Shown: positions 15,891 through 23,110 of the stretch, in pieces
How positions within the stretch are numbered: the stretch's first letter is position 1
Layout of the letters: each line of letters begins with the position of its first letter
NCBI GenBank assembly: GCA_910587205.1
Contig: CAJULZ010000024.1
Coordinates: forward strand, 1-26,802
Direction of reading: 5' to 3'
Origin: an uncultured Oscillospiraceae bacterium
GTDB lineage: Bacteria; Bacillota; Clostridia; Oscillospirales; Oscillospiraceae
DNA length: 26,802 nt
The notes under the pieces: generated by a model
The model's database searches: none
The model's input: only the letters and a program-made list of their open reading frames with translations
What the model was told of the DNA's origin: nothing
Made by a program: the position numbers and the translations under genes

Positions 15891-15919
15891 ATTATAACGG
15901 ATATCTGCGTTTATGACAA
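15891..15919 (-). promoter_or_regulatory. sigma-A promoter of the DUF4364-CmpB operon
   Basis: Read on the minus strand: TTGTCA, 17-base spacer, perfect TATAAT. It lies between this operon and the end of the upstream peptidoglycan-binding gene. Confidence 0.8.
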
Positions 15920-15945
15920 GAAAAAAATATCTGCTGTTTAGCGAT

Positions 15946-16479
15946 TTAGGCTCTGGTGACAAGGGCTTGATAGAGCTGCACCAGATATGACCAGGTGGAC
16001 CGGTCTAGCACGCCGGTGACGGGCAGTCCGGCAAGCTGCTGGACAGTGCGGATGTTGGCGGGGGTCTCGCCATCGTTGCAGCTGCTCATTTTACAGGGGG
16101 AGAAGTTGGTCATCACTTTGCTGAGTGAGACGAACATGGCCTGGACAATGAGCACAGGCGGGCATTCCTGGCCTTCGATGGCGGTATAGGTGCCGCAGGG
16201 TAGCACATTCAGCGGAGGAGGGAAGCCGTATTGCAGTTCGGTCTGGTGATAGGCTGCCCGGATGGCGTCCCAGGTGCCTAAATCCACTACGCCGGTGACA
16301 GGGGGATAGTACTCCCGTTGGAACAGCATCACGGCCTCTAAAGTTCGCTCACCAAAGATGCCGTCCACAGCCAGACGGATCAACTTTGGATCGTGGATGG
16401 CCAGTTGGTTGAGCATAAATTGCAAAGACCGGATGGACTGGCTTGTCAGTGTGTTCTCCTGTGTTTGCGAGTTATTCAT
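15946..16479 (-). CDS. peptidoglycan-binding domain protein with Cys-bearing linker
   Basis: 177 residues. Residues about 12-78 are a PG_binding_1 domain (VDGIFGERTLEAVMLFQRE, VTGVVDLGTWDAI). Residues about 107-172 read as a second, divergent copy (IRTVQQLAGLPVTGVLDRSTW) that has an insertion. Between and inside lie four cysteines (95, 106, 129, 134), unusual for this domain. There is no signal peptide or membrane segment, so it is either used in the mother cell or spore, exported by another route, or acts on cytosolic ligands. The start at 16479 has AAGGAGGA 7 bases upstream. It is the last of three same-strand genes separated by 16 and 29 bases. No clear terminator follows; the DUF4364 promoter comes next. 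Confidence 0.82.
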   Translation of the reverse strand: MNNSQTQENTLTSQSIRSLQFMLNQLAIHDPKLIRLAVDGIFGERTLEAVMLFQREYYPPVTGVVDLGTWDAIRAAYHQTELQYGFPPPLNVLPCGTYTAIEGQECPPVLIVQAMFVSLSKVMTNFSPCKMSSCNDGETPANIRTVQQLAGLPVTGVLDRSTWSYLVQLYQALVTRA

Positions 16480-16495
16480 GAAAGGGTCCTCCTTT

Positions 16496-17680
16496 TCACG
16501 TATTGGAATTTCCGTAGGTGAGGTTGTATCCCGGGAACTGCCCGGCGACGACGGAGCTCTGAATTTCCTGGGCGCTGGTGGGGAGGTTGGAGCCCGCCAG
16601 GACGGTCCGGGCGATGCCCAGATATTCGTCGTAGAGCCGCTGCCAGGTCTGTTCATCCACCACGCCGGTGACAGGCAGACCGAGACGGGTCTGGGCGGCT
16701 TCTACCGCTTCACGGGTTCTGGGACCGAAAATACCGTCGATGGTAAGGGATGGAATGGTAGAGGAGAATTGGCCGATGATGGAAATGAAATATTGCAGGG
16801 CGGATACGGCGATGCCGGTACTGCCCTCCCGAAGGGTGACGCCGGCGGAAGGGCCCTGGATCTCAGTATAAGGTTGGCCCTCGCTGACCAGCTCGGACAG
16901 CTTTCGAACGGCTCCATGGAGGGACACCAGCTTATACCAGGTGCCCTGGCCCACAATGCCATCAGGGGTGAGGTTGAAAATAGACTGGAATTTTTTTACT
17001 GCAGATTCGGTCTGGGAGCCGAACACGCCGTCCACCGGGCGGATACGGGGAATAGCAGGGTAGTTCTGCCCGATCCGGTTGAGCATAACCTGGAGCACGG
17101 TGATATAATTACCGGAGGACCCGGTTTGCAGAGGATAGCCGGGGTAGGAGTAGGTGATGTCCCGGATGGGAGCGTTGGATACCAGCTCGATGTTGTTGCC
17201 ATAATAATGACGCAGGATATCCATGGTGGAGCTGCCTTGGCGGGCTAGCCGTTCACTGCCCCATTGGGAGAGGCCGTCGCAGGTGACAGTGGTGCCGTTG
17301 CAGAATTTGGCGGCCAGGGGCTCAACAAAGCCTTGGCGTCGGATATAGGTGGTGAAGAGATCGTCTACCAGTCGGTCCACATTTTCAAAAGTGCTGCGGC
17401 CTTTAATGAACTTCTGGTCGTTCATGGTAGAACCGGTGATGTCAAAATCATAGCCCCGGCTGGGATAGTATTCCGTATACACCCGGTTGAGGGCGAAAGA
17501 AATCTGAGCCAGGATATTGGCCCGGAGCGCGGCCTCCGGCCAGGTGGGGTAGATCTCGCTGGAGGCCACATTTTTTATGTAATCGGAAAAGGATACCGTC
17601 ACATTTTCCGCCCACTGGTCGGCCGGGCCGGTGTGGACGGTAATAGTTTGAGGGATGTAAGGTATAACTGTAACAGGCAT
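16496..17680 (-). CDS. SpoIID/LytB-like domain with two peptidoglycan-binding domains
   Basis: 394 residues. Residues about 28-166 resemble the SpoIID/LytB fold: SDYIKNVASSEIYPTWPEAALRAN-type opening, with Glu42 in the place of the SpoIID catalytic glutamate, and a closing CDGLSQWGSERLARQG (134-149) plus DILRHYYGNNIELV (154-167), the counterpart of the SQYGA and ILKYYY motifs. Two PG_binding_1 domains follow (about 185-252, VDGVFGSQTESAVKKFQ; and about 286-352, IDGIFGPRTREAVEAAQ). SpoIID is a lytic transglycosylase in engulfment, so this could cut or bind spore or wall peptidoglycan. There is no signal peptide or anchor, unlike SpoIID itself. Start has AAAGGAGG 6 bases upstream. Activity is inference. 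Confidence 0.8.
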   Translation of the reverse strand: MPVTVIPYIPQTITVHTGPADQWAENVTVSFSDYIKNVASSEIYPTWPEAALRANILAQISFALNRVYTEYYPSRGYDFDITGSTMNDQKFIKGRSTFENVDRLVDDLFTTYIRRQGFVEPLAAKFCNGTTVTCDGLSQWGSERLARQGSSTMDILRHYYGNNIELVSNAPIRDITYSYPGYPLQTGSSGNYITVLQVMLNRIGQNYPAIPRIRPVDGVFGSQTESAVKKFQSIFNLTPDGIVGQGTWYKLVSLHGAVRKLSELVSEGQPYTEIQGPSAGVTLREGSTGIAVSALQYFISIIGQFSSTIPSLTIDGIFGPRTREAVEAAQTRLGLPVTGVVDEQTWQRLYDEYLGIARTVLAGSNLPTSAQEIQSSVVAGQFPGYNLTYGNSNT

Positions 17681-17709
17681 GGGAGCCTCCTTTCAAAAGC
17701 GGGGATCGG

Positions 17710-18099
17710 TCACAGCGGCTGGGGTGTGACCACCACCGGACTGGCAGAGTTGTCCCCATTGGAGGGCTGAGGCAGGGGGACTAAGGGGACATTTTGCACG
17801 GTTTCCACGCCGGGAAATACCTGGAGTTTTTCAAAGGTAGCCAAGTAGTATTCCGGATGCTCCACCACCAGGGCATAGTTGGAGAAGGGTGCAGCCCCGC
17901 CAGGTTCTTCACTGAGAACCAGGTCTGGGGCTTCCAATTGGAAGGGTTGGGTGGTTCCACTGCTGTCGGTGGTCTGAATGGAATGGACGTGGTACCGGTC
18001 ATCCTCCATCTTGCTGGATATGATTACGGTAGCGCCTGAGACGGGTAGCTGTGCCTGGGAGGTGAAGACACGGACGACCAGAGAACCGGTCTGGGGCAT
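17710..18099 (-). CDS. small prealbumin-like (carboxypeptidase regulatory-like) protein
   Basis: 129 residues. Residues about 5-108 look like a carboxypeptidase-regulatory or transthyretin-like beta sandwich: GSLVVRVFTSQAQLPVSGATVIIS (5-28), TTDSSGTTQPFQLEAP (43-58), and a YALVVEHPEYYLATFEKLQVFPGVETVQNVPLVPL stretch (75-109). The tail (110-129) is Pro/Ser/Asn/Val-rich. There is no signal peptide. Such domains usually act as stabilising or binding modules. It is the first gene of the three-gene set with the SpoIID-like and peptidoglycan-binding proteins, with AAGGAGGA 7 bases before the ATG at 18099; longer readings in this frame run antisense to the lipoprotein and are not credible. Confidence 0.75.
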   Translation of the reverse strand: MPQTGSLVVRVFTSQAQLPVSGATVIISSKMEDDRYHVHSIQTTDSSGTTQPFQLEAPDLVLSEEPGGAAPFSNYALVVEHPEYYLATFEKLQVFPGVETVQNVPLVPLPQPSNGDNSASPVVVTPQPL

Positions 18100-18325
18100 A
18101 AACAATTCCTCCTTATCAGGTTTTTGGAGCGCCGGTTCTATGTACAGGAATAGACCGGGCGCTTCCCTAACTCCAACATATGCGCCGCCGGATGGAATGT
18201 GTGTGGGAATAGGATTTTTTGACCGCTTCCAATGGAAAAAAAGCAAAAAATTTCTGCTGTTAATTTGTCTGTCCTGGCACATAATGAGTGGCGGGGAAAG
18301 TGAAGAAAAAGCAGGAGGCATTCCA
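18100..18325. other. divergent intergenic region, no convincing promoter seen
   Basis: 226 bases separate the start of the minus-strand prealbumin/SpoIID set from the plus-strand lipoprotein. Both genes have good ribosome sites here (AAGGAGGA minus, GCAGGAGGC plus), but neither strand shows a good sigma-A pair, unlike most other units in this window. TTGACC at 18219-18224 lacks a matching -10. An alternative sigma factor is possible but I cannot assign one. Confidence 0.4.
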
Positions 18326-18763
18326 ATGAAAAAGAGATATTTTGTTTTGGCGGCGGCTCTGGCCTTGGCGCTGGTACTGGTAGGGTGTTCCGCAGACCGT
18401 GAAGAAAATTCGGATGCGGTAGAGCCCACCAACAGCGTGTCCGGTAATGGGGGCAGTTCGGCCAATGGTACCGGAACTAATGGTGGGAACTCGGCAGATG
18501 GCACTGGGACGAACGGCGGCAGCGCCGGGGTCGGCAACGGGTCCGGCAATGACGCCGCCCAAGGCGGCGGCGCAGGCGGCACCAACGATCTGGACAATGA
18601 TGGCCAGCCTGATAGCAGCGGCCAGGGGCGGTCCGGTGGCAGCGGCATGGGCAGCATCGGCGATGCCGCTGGCGATCTGGCCCGGGGCGCAGGCAATGTG
18701 GTCCGGGATGCAGGAGACGCCCTTGGCGATGCGGCAAGGGATGTCGGCCGGGCAATGCGCTGA
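18326..18763 (+). CDS. Gly/Asn/Ser-rich lipoprotein with amphipathic 11-residue repeats
   Basis: 145 residues. A lipoprotein signal ends in the lipobox LVGC (Cys21). Residues about 38-82 are low-complexity Gly/Asn/Ser/Thr with a tandem near-repeat (NGTGTNGGNSADGTGTNGGS). Residues 88-96 read DLDNDGQPD, a match to the DxDxDGxxD calcium-binding loop of thrombospondin type 3 and EF-hand-like repeats. Residues 112-144 form three 11-residue units each starting with Gly (GDAAGDLARGA, GNVVRDAGDAL, GDAARDVGRAM), probably an amphipathic helix. It should be anchored outside the membrane. I recognise no family. The ATG at 18326 follows GCAGGAGGC; longer readings overlap the opposite gene. Confidence 0.75.
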   Translation: MKKRYFVLAAALALALVLVGCSADREENSDAVEPTNSVSGNGGSSANGTGTNGGNSADGTGTNGGSAGVGNGSGNDAAQGGGAGGTNDLDNDGQPDSSGQGRSGGSGMGSIGDAAGDLARGAGNVVRDAGDALGDAARDVGRAMR

Positions 18764-18770
18764 CAAAAAG

Positions 18771-18799
18771 GGATGGCCGGGGAATTACCCCGGCCATCC
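18771..18799. terminator. bidirectional terminator between lipoprotein and small membrane protein
   Basis: A perfect 12-bp stem GGATGGCCGGGG (18771-18782) with CCCCGGCCATCC (18788-18799), 5-base loop. The T-tract is CTTTTTG on the minus strand and a less direct GCGGTTTTC on the plus strand, so it serves both convergent units and ends the pyr operon. Confidence 0.85.
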
Positions 18800-18808
18800 T
18801 GCGGTTTT

Positions 18809-19210
18809 CTATTGGAGTGTGATGCAAAAGCTGCCATTAAAGTGGTCCATCCGCAGTGCCACGGAGCAGCGCTTGAGGCCGTTTACGTTGATAAGGACTT
18901 GGGAGGCCTGGCCGTATGCGCCGGAGATAGGGGAAAGGGTCGAGGCGTTTGGTCCTTTAACCTCGAATTCTATGATGCCAGAATTTGTGTCAATTTCAAT
19001 AGAGAGCTGCCGGTATTTCTTGGATATGGCGAAATTTCTTCGCATGAAACCAGATGTCCCGGCAAAGCTGCCGGCCCAGCGGGTGGGAAGGCTGATATCA
19101 GCGCAGAACCAGCCAGACTTGACCCTGGTGACTATGATGCCGAAATAGTAGAGGGTGAACCCGGCCAGAAGGATGACAAGAACGGCCGGAATCGCGGAGA
19201 ATGGATTCAA
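18809..19210 (-). CDS. small single-pass membrane protein, function unknown
   Basis: 133 residues with a TTG start at 19210, 6 bases after AGGAGGG; the frame runs on upstream but that part lies inside the previous gene. A membrane helix (about residues 7-28, SAIPAVLVILLAGFTLYYFG region) is followed by a soluble domain of about 100 residues rich in alternating hydrophobic/polar residues (RQLSIEIDTNSGIIEFEVKG at 67-86, QVLINVNGLKRCSVALRMD), suggesting beta strands. No family is recognised. It follows the phosphatase-GNAT fusion by 11 bases and is the last gene of the pyr transcript. Confidence 0.7.
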   Translation of the reverse strand: MNPFSAIPAVLVILLAGFTLYYFGIIVTRVKSGWFCADISLPTRWAGSFAGTSGFMRRNFAISKKYRQLSIEIDTNSGIIEFEVKGPNASTLSPISGAYGQASQVLINVNGLKRCSVALRMDHFNGSFCITLQ

Positions 19211-19221
19211 AAAGGTCCCTC

Positions 19222-20298
19222 CTATAATTCCAGTCCGATGTACTTTTCCAGCACATTTTGACTGTCCACATTTTTTGCCGGGACAAAACCATGGGAGAGG
19301 CAAAATCGCCGCAACAGGCTATTCCCCGGCGGGCATTCCAGCCGGAGGAGTTGCCGCCCCATAGCCCGGTATGTACATACCGCATGGCCCAGAAGCTGGA
19401 CACCGAACCCCTTGCGGCAAAATTCCGGGGTCATCCAGAGCAGGGAAATCCACCCGGCGCCTTTTTCTGGCTCCCGCGCCTGGTTCATTTGCAAAACCCC
19501 CGCCGCGTGATCTCCCAATAGGGCCAGCAGCAGGTTGTCCGGTTCGGAGCGCTCAAAACTGATGCAGCTGTCCTCGCAAGCGGCAAGGTACAATGCCTTC
19601 TCTTGGGGCAGACGGAGGGGACGGAAACGAAGGGCGCTGCGTTCCATACCAGCAATGCCATAGGAGATACTGGCCTTTGGAATGTCGGAGTTGGGGAGGT
19701 GGCTTTCATCGTTGTAACGGTAGACCCGAATTTGCCCATTTTCTGCCTCCAGTCGGGCCACGCTGGTGTTGTCCCCCAACGGGATTTGACACATTTGCTC
19801 CGGTGCGAGCCCCAGGAAGGCGGACAGCCCCGCCCGGATGGCGCAGCCATGGGACACCACAGATACGGTCTGCCCCGGGTGGGCGACGGCAATGCGGCGG
19901 ATAGCCTGATCTATCCGCTGGCGGACGGCGGGAAAGGTTTCGCTACCCTCCACCTGCCAGCTGGGGTTACAGGCCAGGAACGCCGCAAGGCTGTCCCGAT
20001 GGTCGTGGAGGAGCTGGCCCCAGGGTACGTCCTCCCAGATCCCCGCGCCGATTTCGCGCAGATTGGGGTCTACATGCAAGGTGAGTCCCCGGGGGCGGTA
20101 GATGGCCCCGGCGGTGGACATGGCACGATACAGGTCGCTGGAGTATACGGCGTCGAAATGGACGCCCTCAAACCGTTTTTCCAGGGCTTTCACTTGCTCC
20201 CTGCCCTTGAGGGTGAGTAAGCCGTTGTGCCAGCTGTGGCAGCGGCGATAGAGGTTGCCCTCTGCCTGCCCGTGGCGGATGAGGTAGATAGTGGTCAT
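19222..20298 (-). CDS. histidine phosphatase fused to a GNAT acetyltransferase
   Basis: 358 residues, two complete-looking domains. Residues 1-195 are a phosphoglycerate-mutase-like histidine phosphatase: LIRHGQAEGN (catalytic His9, Arg8), SSDLYRAMSTA (53-63, Arg58), the acid REIGAGIWE (81-89, Glu82) and the second histidine VVSHG (His150). Residues about 215-358 are a GNAT domain with the acetyl-CoA loop near R295-K-G-F-G (motif SLLWMTPEFCRKGFG) and a C-terminal FCLSHGFVPAKNV strand pair. It would pair dephosphorylation with acetylation, but the substrate is unknown. AAAGGAGGA is the ribosome site. It starts 22 bases after pyrD and so lies in the pyrimidine operon; relation to pyrimidines is not shown. 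Confidence 0.87.
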   Translation of the reverse strand: MTTIYLIRHGQAEGNLYRRCHSWHNGLLTLKGREQVKALEKRFEGVHFDAVYSSDLYRAMSTAGAIYRPRGLTLHVDPNLREIGAGIWEDVPWGQLLHDHRDSLAAFLACNPSWQVEGSETFPAVRQRIDQAIRRIAVAHPGQTVSVVSHGCAIRAGLSAFLGLAPEQMCQIPLGDNTSVARLEAENGQIRVYRYNDESHLPNSDIPKASISYGIAGMERSALRFRPLRLPQEKALYLAACEDSCISFERSEPDNLLLALLGDHAAGVLQMNQAREPEKGAGWISLLWMTPEFCRKGFGVQLLGHAVCTYRAMGRQLLRLECPPGNSLLRRFCLSHGFVPAKNVDSQNVLEKYIGLEL

Positions 20299-20320
20299 GG
20301 GATTCCTCCTTTTAGTTCTG

Positions 20321-21337
20321 CTACCAGGGCCGCACGCCTCCGGTGAGTGCCCGGACAGAGGAAAGTCCCTGCTGGGCAGCGATCTCCGCCAGACCGTCCC
20401 GCACCTTCAGCGGGGCGTAAGGGTCGGTGAACAGGGCGGTTCCCACCGCTACAGCGGATGCCCCCGCCAGCATGAGTTGGGCGGCATCCTCACCCCTGGA
20501 GACACCGCCCATACCCAGGATAGGGAGGCTGACGGCATTTGCCACCTCCCATACCATACGCACGGCCACGGGGAGCACGGCAGGGCCAGACAGCCCCCCG
20601 GTGTTCATCTTCAAAATAGGGCGTCGGGTGCTTACGTCAATGCGCATCCCCCGCAGGGTGTTGATGAGGGACAGGGCATCAGCCCCCGCGTCCGCCACAG
20701 CCTGGGCGATTTCGGTGATGTCGGTGACGTTGGGGGAGAGCTTTACCATCACCGGGACCGTGGCATGGTTTTTTGCTATTTTCGTGACCTCGGCGGCCAG
20801 CTCAGGCCGGGTGCCATAAGCCAAGCCGCCAGCTTTCACATTGGGACAGGAGATATTTACCTCAATCAGATCTACCCCGGATTCAGACAGCTTTTCGCAC
20901 ATAATGCCGTATTCCTCCGGGGTGTTCCCGGAGATGTTGGCGATGATTGCCACATCATGTTGACGCAAAGAGGGCAGCTCATGCTGGATGAACACGTCGA
21001 TACCGGGGTTCTGGAGACCCACGGAGTTGAGGATGCCCAGAGGGGTTTCTGCAATCCGGGGCGGTGGATTACCCTGCCTTGCATGAAGTGTTAAGCCTTT
21101 GCAGCAAATGGCCCCCAACTCAGATAAGTCGAAAAATTGGCCGTACTCCCGGCCGAACCCAAAGGCGCCGGAGGCCACCGCCACCGGATTTTTCAGCGCG
21201 ACCCCTGCCAGCTCTATTGACTGGTCGATGCAGGAGACGTCCGATTTTTCGGGGGAGGAAAAAGCCTGCTCCGACTTGCAGACATTCCCAGCGCATCCCA
21301 CCGTGCCTTCTGGTTCAAAAAAACGCTCCTCACGCAT
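20321..21337 (-). CDS. pyrD: dihydroorotate dehydrogenase B, catalytic subunit, with N-terminal extension
   Basis: 338 residues. FMN enzyme that oxidises dihydroorotate to orotate in pyrimidine synthesis, as the class 1B form using NAD+ through PyrK. The barrel begins at about residue 39 (SIELAGVALKNPVAVASG). The catalytic cysteine of class 1 is Cys164 in NISCPN, with VKLSPN (198-203) and GMGGVSRGEDA (275-285) for FMN binding. The first 38 residues (Cys15, Cys20, Cys36) are extra compared with usual PyrD of about 300 residues. The start is supported by GGAGGT 8 bases before the ATG, itself inside pyrK, which it overlaps by 8 bases; I see no better start downstream. Confidence 0.93.
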   Translation of the reverse strand: MREERFFEPEGTVGCAGNVCKSEQAFSSPEKSDVSCIDQSIELAGVALKNPVAVASGAFGFGREYGQFFDLSELGAICCKGLTLHARQGNPPPRIAETPLGILNSVGLQNPGIDVFIQHELPSLRQHDVAIIANISGNTPEEYGIMCEKLSESGVDLIEVNISCPNVKAGGLAYGTRPELAAEVTKIAKNHATVPVMVKLSPNVTDITEIAQAVADAGADALSLINTLRGMRIDVSTRRPILKMNTGGLSGPAVLPVAVRMVWEVANAVSLPILGMGGVSRGEDAAQLMLAGASAVAVGTALFTDPYAPLKVRDGLAEIAAQQGLSSVRALTGGVRPW

Positions 21338-22115
21338 CCCAGTCTACCTCCCCGGCGTCAAATACAGGGCCGTCCTTACACACGTGTTTCATGGTACCGT
21401 CTTTCATCCGGACGGCACAACCCAGGCAGGCCCCCACGCCGCATGCCATGCGTTCCTCCATGGATACCTGGCAGGGAACGCCAAACTCCGCCGCCGCTTT
21501 TGCCACATTTTTCAGCATGGGTTTAGGGCCACAGGCCAAAACAGATGTAAAGTTATTTCCTCTTGCGAGGATGTCCCGCACTTGGCCGTCCACAAAGCCA
21601 TGGCGGCCCAGGGTGCCGTCGTCGGTGCAGATGTAAGTCTGTTCACAATGCTCCTCAAACCGGCTGACGATGGCGGGGAATGCTTTAGCTTTGGTGCGGA
21701 AGCCCAGTACTGCTGTCCGAGGCCATTTCAAAAGTTCACCGATCTCCATCAACGGAGGCACGCCGATACCGCCCCCTACCAGGAGATAGCGGCCCTCTTG
21801 GGCCACGTCGAAACCGTTCCCCAGGGGGCCCAGCACGTCCAGCTTGTCCCCGACCTTACGCTGGGACAGCCAACGGGTACCCTCGCCCCGGATCTCAAAG
21901 ATCAGGGCGGCGGTATCCTCCGGCTCATCCCACTGGGTGCGGGCCACAGAGATGGGGCGGCGGAGGAGCTGGCCATCCCCGCATTTGATATGTAAAAACT
22001 GCCCGCCGCATAGGCCATGCTTGAGTACCAGCCTGCCCACGTCCAGCACCATCCACCAGGTGTCGGCGTCCAGCTGGGTCATTTCAGCTACAGTACAAAT
22101 TTGTTGAATTGGCAT
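21330..22115 (-). CDS. pyrK: dihydroorotate dehydrogenase B, electron transfer subunit
   Basis: 261 residues. It passes electrons from PyrD's FMN to NAD+ through FAD and a 2Fe-2S cluster. Seen: the FAD motif RRPIS (52-56), the NAD-binding GGGIG (114-118) followed by VPPL, and the C-terminal cluster ligands Cys225, Cys230, Cys233 and Cys246 (ACGVGACLGCAVR ... HVCKDGP). Length is normal. The ribosome site is a weak GGGGGT 6 bases before the ATG. It ends in an 8-base overlap with pyrD; the pair forms the heterotetrameric enzyme. Confidence 0.95.
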   Translation of the reverse strand: MPIQQICTVAEMTQLDADTWWMVLDVGRLVLKHGLCGGQFLHIKCGDGQLLRRPISVARTQWDEPEDTAALIFEIRGEGTRWLSQRKVGDKLDVLGPLGNGFDVAQEGRYLLVGGGIGVPPLMEIGELLKWPRTAVLGFRTKAKAFPAIVSRFEEHCEQTYICTDDGTLGRHGFVDGQVRDILARGNNFTSVLACGPKPMLKNVAKAAAEFGVPCQVSMEERMACGVGACLGCAVRMKDGTMKHVCKDGPVFDAGEVDWDA

Positions 22116-22182
22116 TATATACCCCCAAATAGTGTAAATCCCGTTCTTTTCGGCCGCTTTCGTTCAAAAGGGAGGGAAAACC

Positions 22183-23106
22183 TCAGAGAATGGTAACGTA
22201 CTGCTTGATCTCGTCACGCATTTTCTCTGCGGCGGCCCGAGCGGCCTCTTGGTAGTCCGCGCCATCCTTCCCAGTTTTTTGCCAGGCGCACATGATGGAA
22301 CGGGAGGCGTTAACAATAGCGCCCCGGCCCAGTTTGTCGAAAGCATAGCGCACATCAGCGGCGGTGCCGCCCTGGGCCCCATAGCCGGGGACAAGGAAAA
22401 AGGTCCGGTCCAAACGGTAGCGCAGTTCCTTGAGTACAGAGGGGTGGGTAGCGCCTACAACCGCCCCAAGGGCCTGGTAGCCATACTTCCCAGAGGTACC
22501 ATGGCCCCAGCGCTGGATCAGGTCGCCCATGACGGTGTAAACCAGCCGGTCGCCGGCAACAATGTCCTGAAGCTCGGTGGAGGAAGGGTTGGAGGTTTTT
22601 GCCAGTACAAAGGCGCATTTATCCCGGCTGGCGCAATCCTTGAGGAAGGGGGCTATGGAGTCTGAGCCCATATAGCCATTGAGGGTGACGCAGTCGGCGT
22701 CAAACACAGGATGGGCCGTCTCGCCAACCCGGGTTATCCCCAGCCATGCTTCGCTATAGGCGGCGGCGGTGGTGCCGATGTCGCCCCGCTTTATGTCGGC
22801 AATGACGAACAAACCCTTGCTTTTGGCATAGGTGATAATTTCTTCCAGGACCCGCATTCCCTGCCAGCCCAGCATTTCAAAATAGGCGGACTGAGGTTTG
22901 ACTGCGGGCACCACGTCGGCCAGCGCGTCGATAAGGCCTTTGTCGAATTCCAAAACGGCACTGGCGGCGGCTTCCAGCGTCTCGCCCTGCTGTTCGGTGT
23001 ACTTTTTTAGGATGAACGGGGGAATATACTCCACCCGGGCGTCCAGACCGGCTACAGTTGGATTTTTTTTCGCCTTGATCTTGTCCTGCAATGCGTCGAA
23101 TGACAT
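22183..23106 (-). CDS. pyrF: orotidine 5'-phosphate decarboxylase, type 2
   Basis: 307 residues, the longer subfamily 2 form. It makes UMP from OMP, the last step of the de novo pathway. The catalytic D-x-K-x-x-D core is Asp104, Lys106, Asp109 in VIADIKRGDIG; the substrate-binding LDARVEYIPP (21-30), PAVKPQSAYFEMLG (67-80) and the phosphate-loop region FLVPGYGAQGG are typical of type 2. Start at the ATG at 23106 with GGAGGG 8 bases upstream; a longer reading overlaps pyrC. Separated from pyrC by 4 bases. Confidence 0.95.
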   Translation of the reverse strand: MSFDALQDKIKAKKNPTVAGLDARVEYIPPFILKKYTEQQGETLEAAASAVLEFDKGLIDALADVVPAVKPQSAYFEMLGWQGMRVLEEIITYAKSKGLFVIADIKRGDIGTTAAAYSEAWLGITRVGETAHPVFDADCVTLNGYMGSDSIAPFLKDCASRDKCAFVLAKTSNPSSTELQDIVAGDRLVYTVMGDLIQRWGHGTSGKYGYQALGAVVGATHPSVLKELRYRLDRTFFLVPGYGAQGGTAADVRYAFDKLGRGAIVNASRSIMCAWQKTGKDGADYQEAARAAAEKMRDEIKQYVTIL

Positions 23107-23110
23107 GGTA

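Noticed and set aside
16358..17248. 296-codon plus-strand frame opposite the peptidoglycan-binding genes
   Set aside because: The minus strand carries clear domain repeats and good ribosome sites; the plus frame has neither.
18100..18325. Sporulation sigma factor promoters before the SpoIID-like operon
   Set aside because: CATATGTT and CATAGAAC resemble -10 boxes but lack suitable -35 elements; too weak to call.
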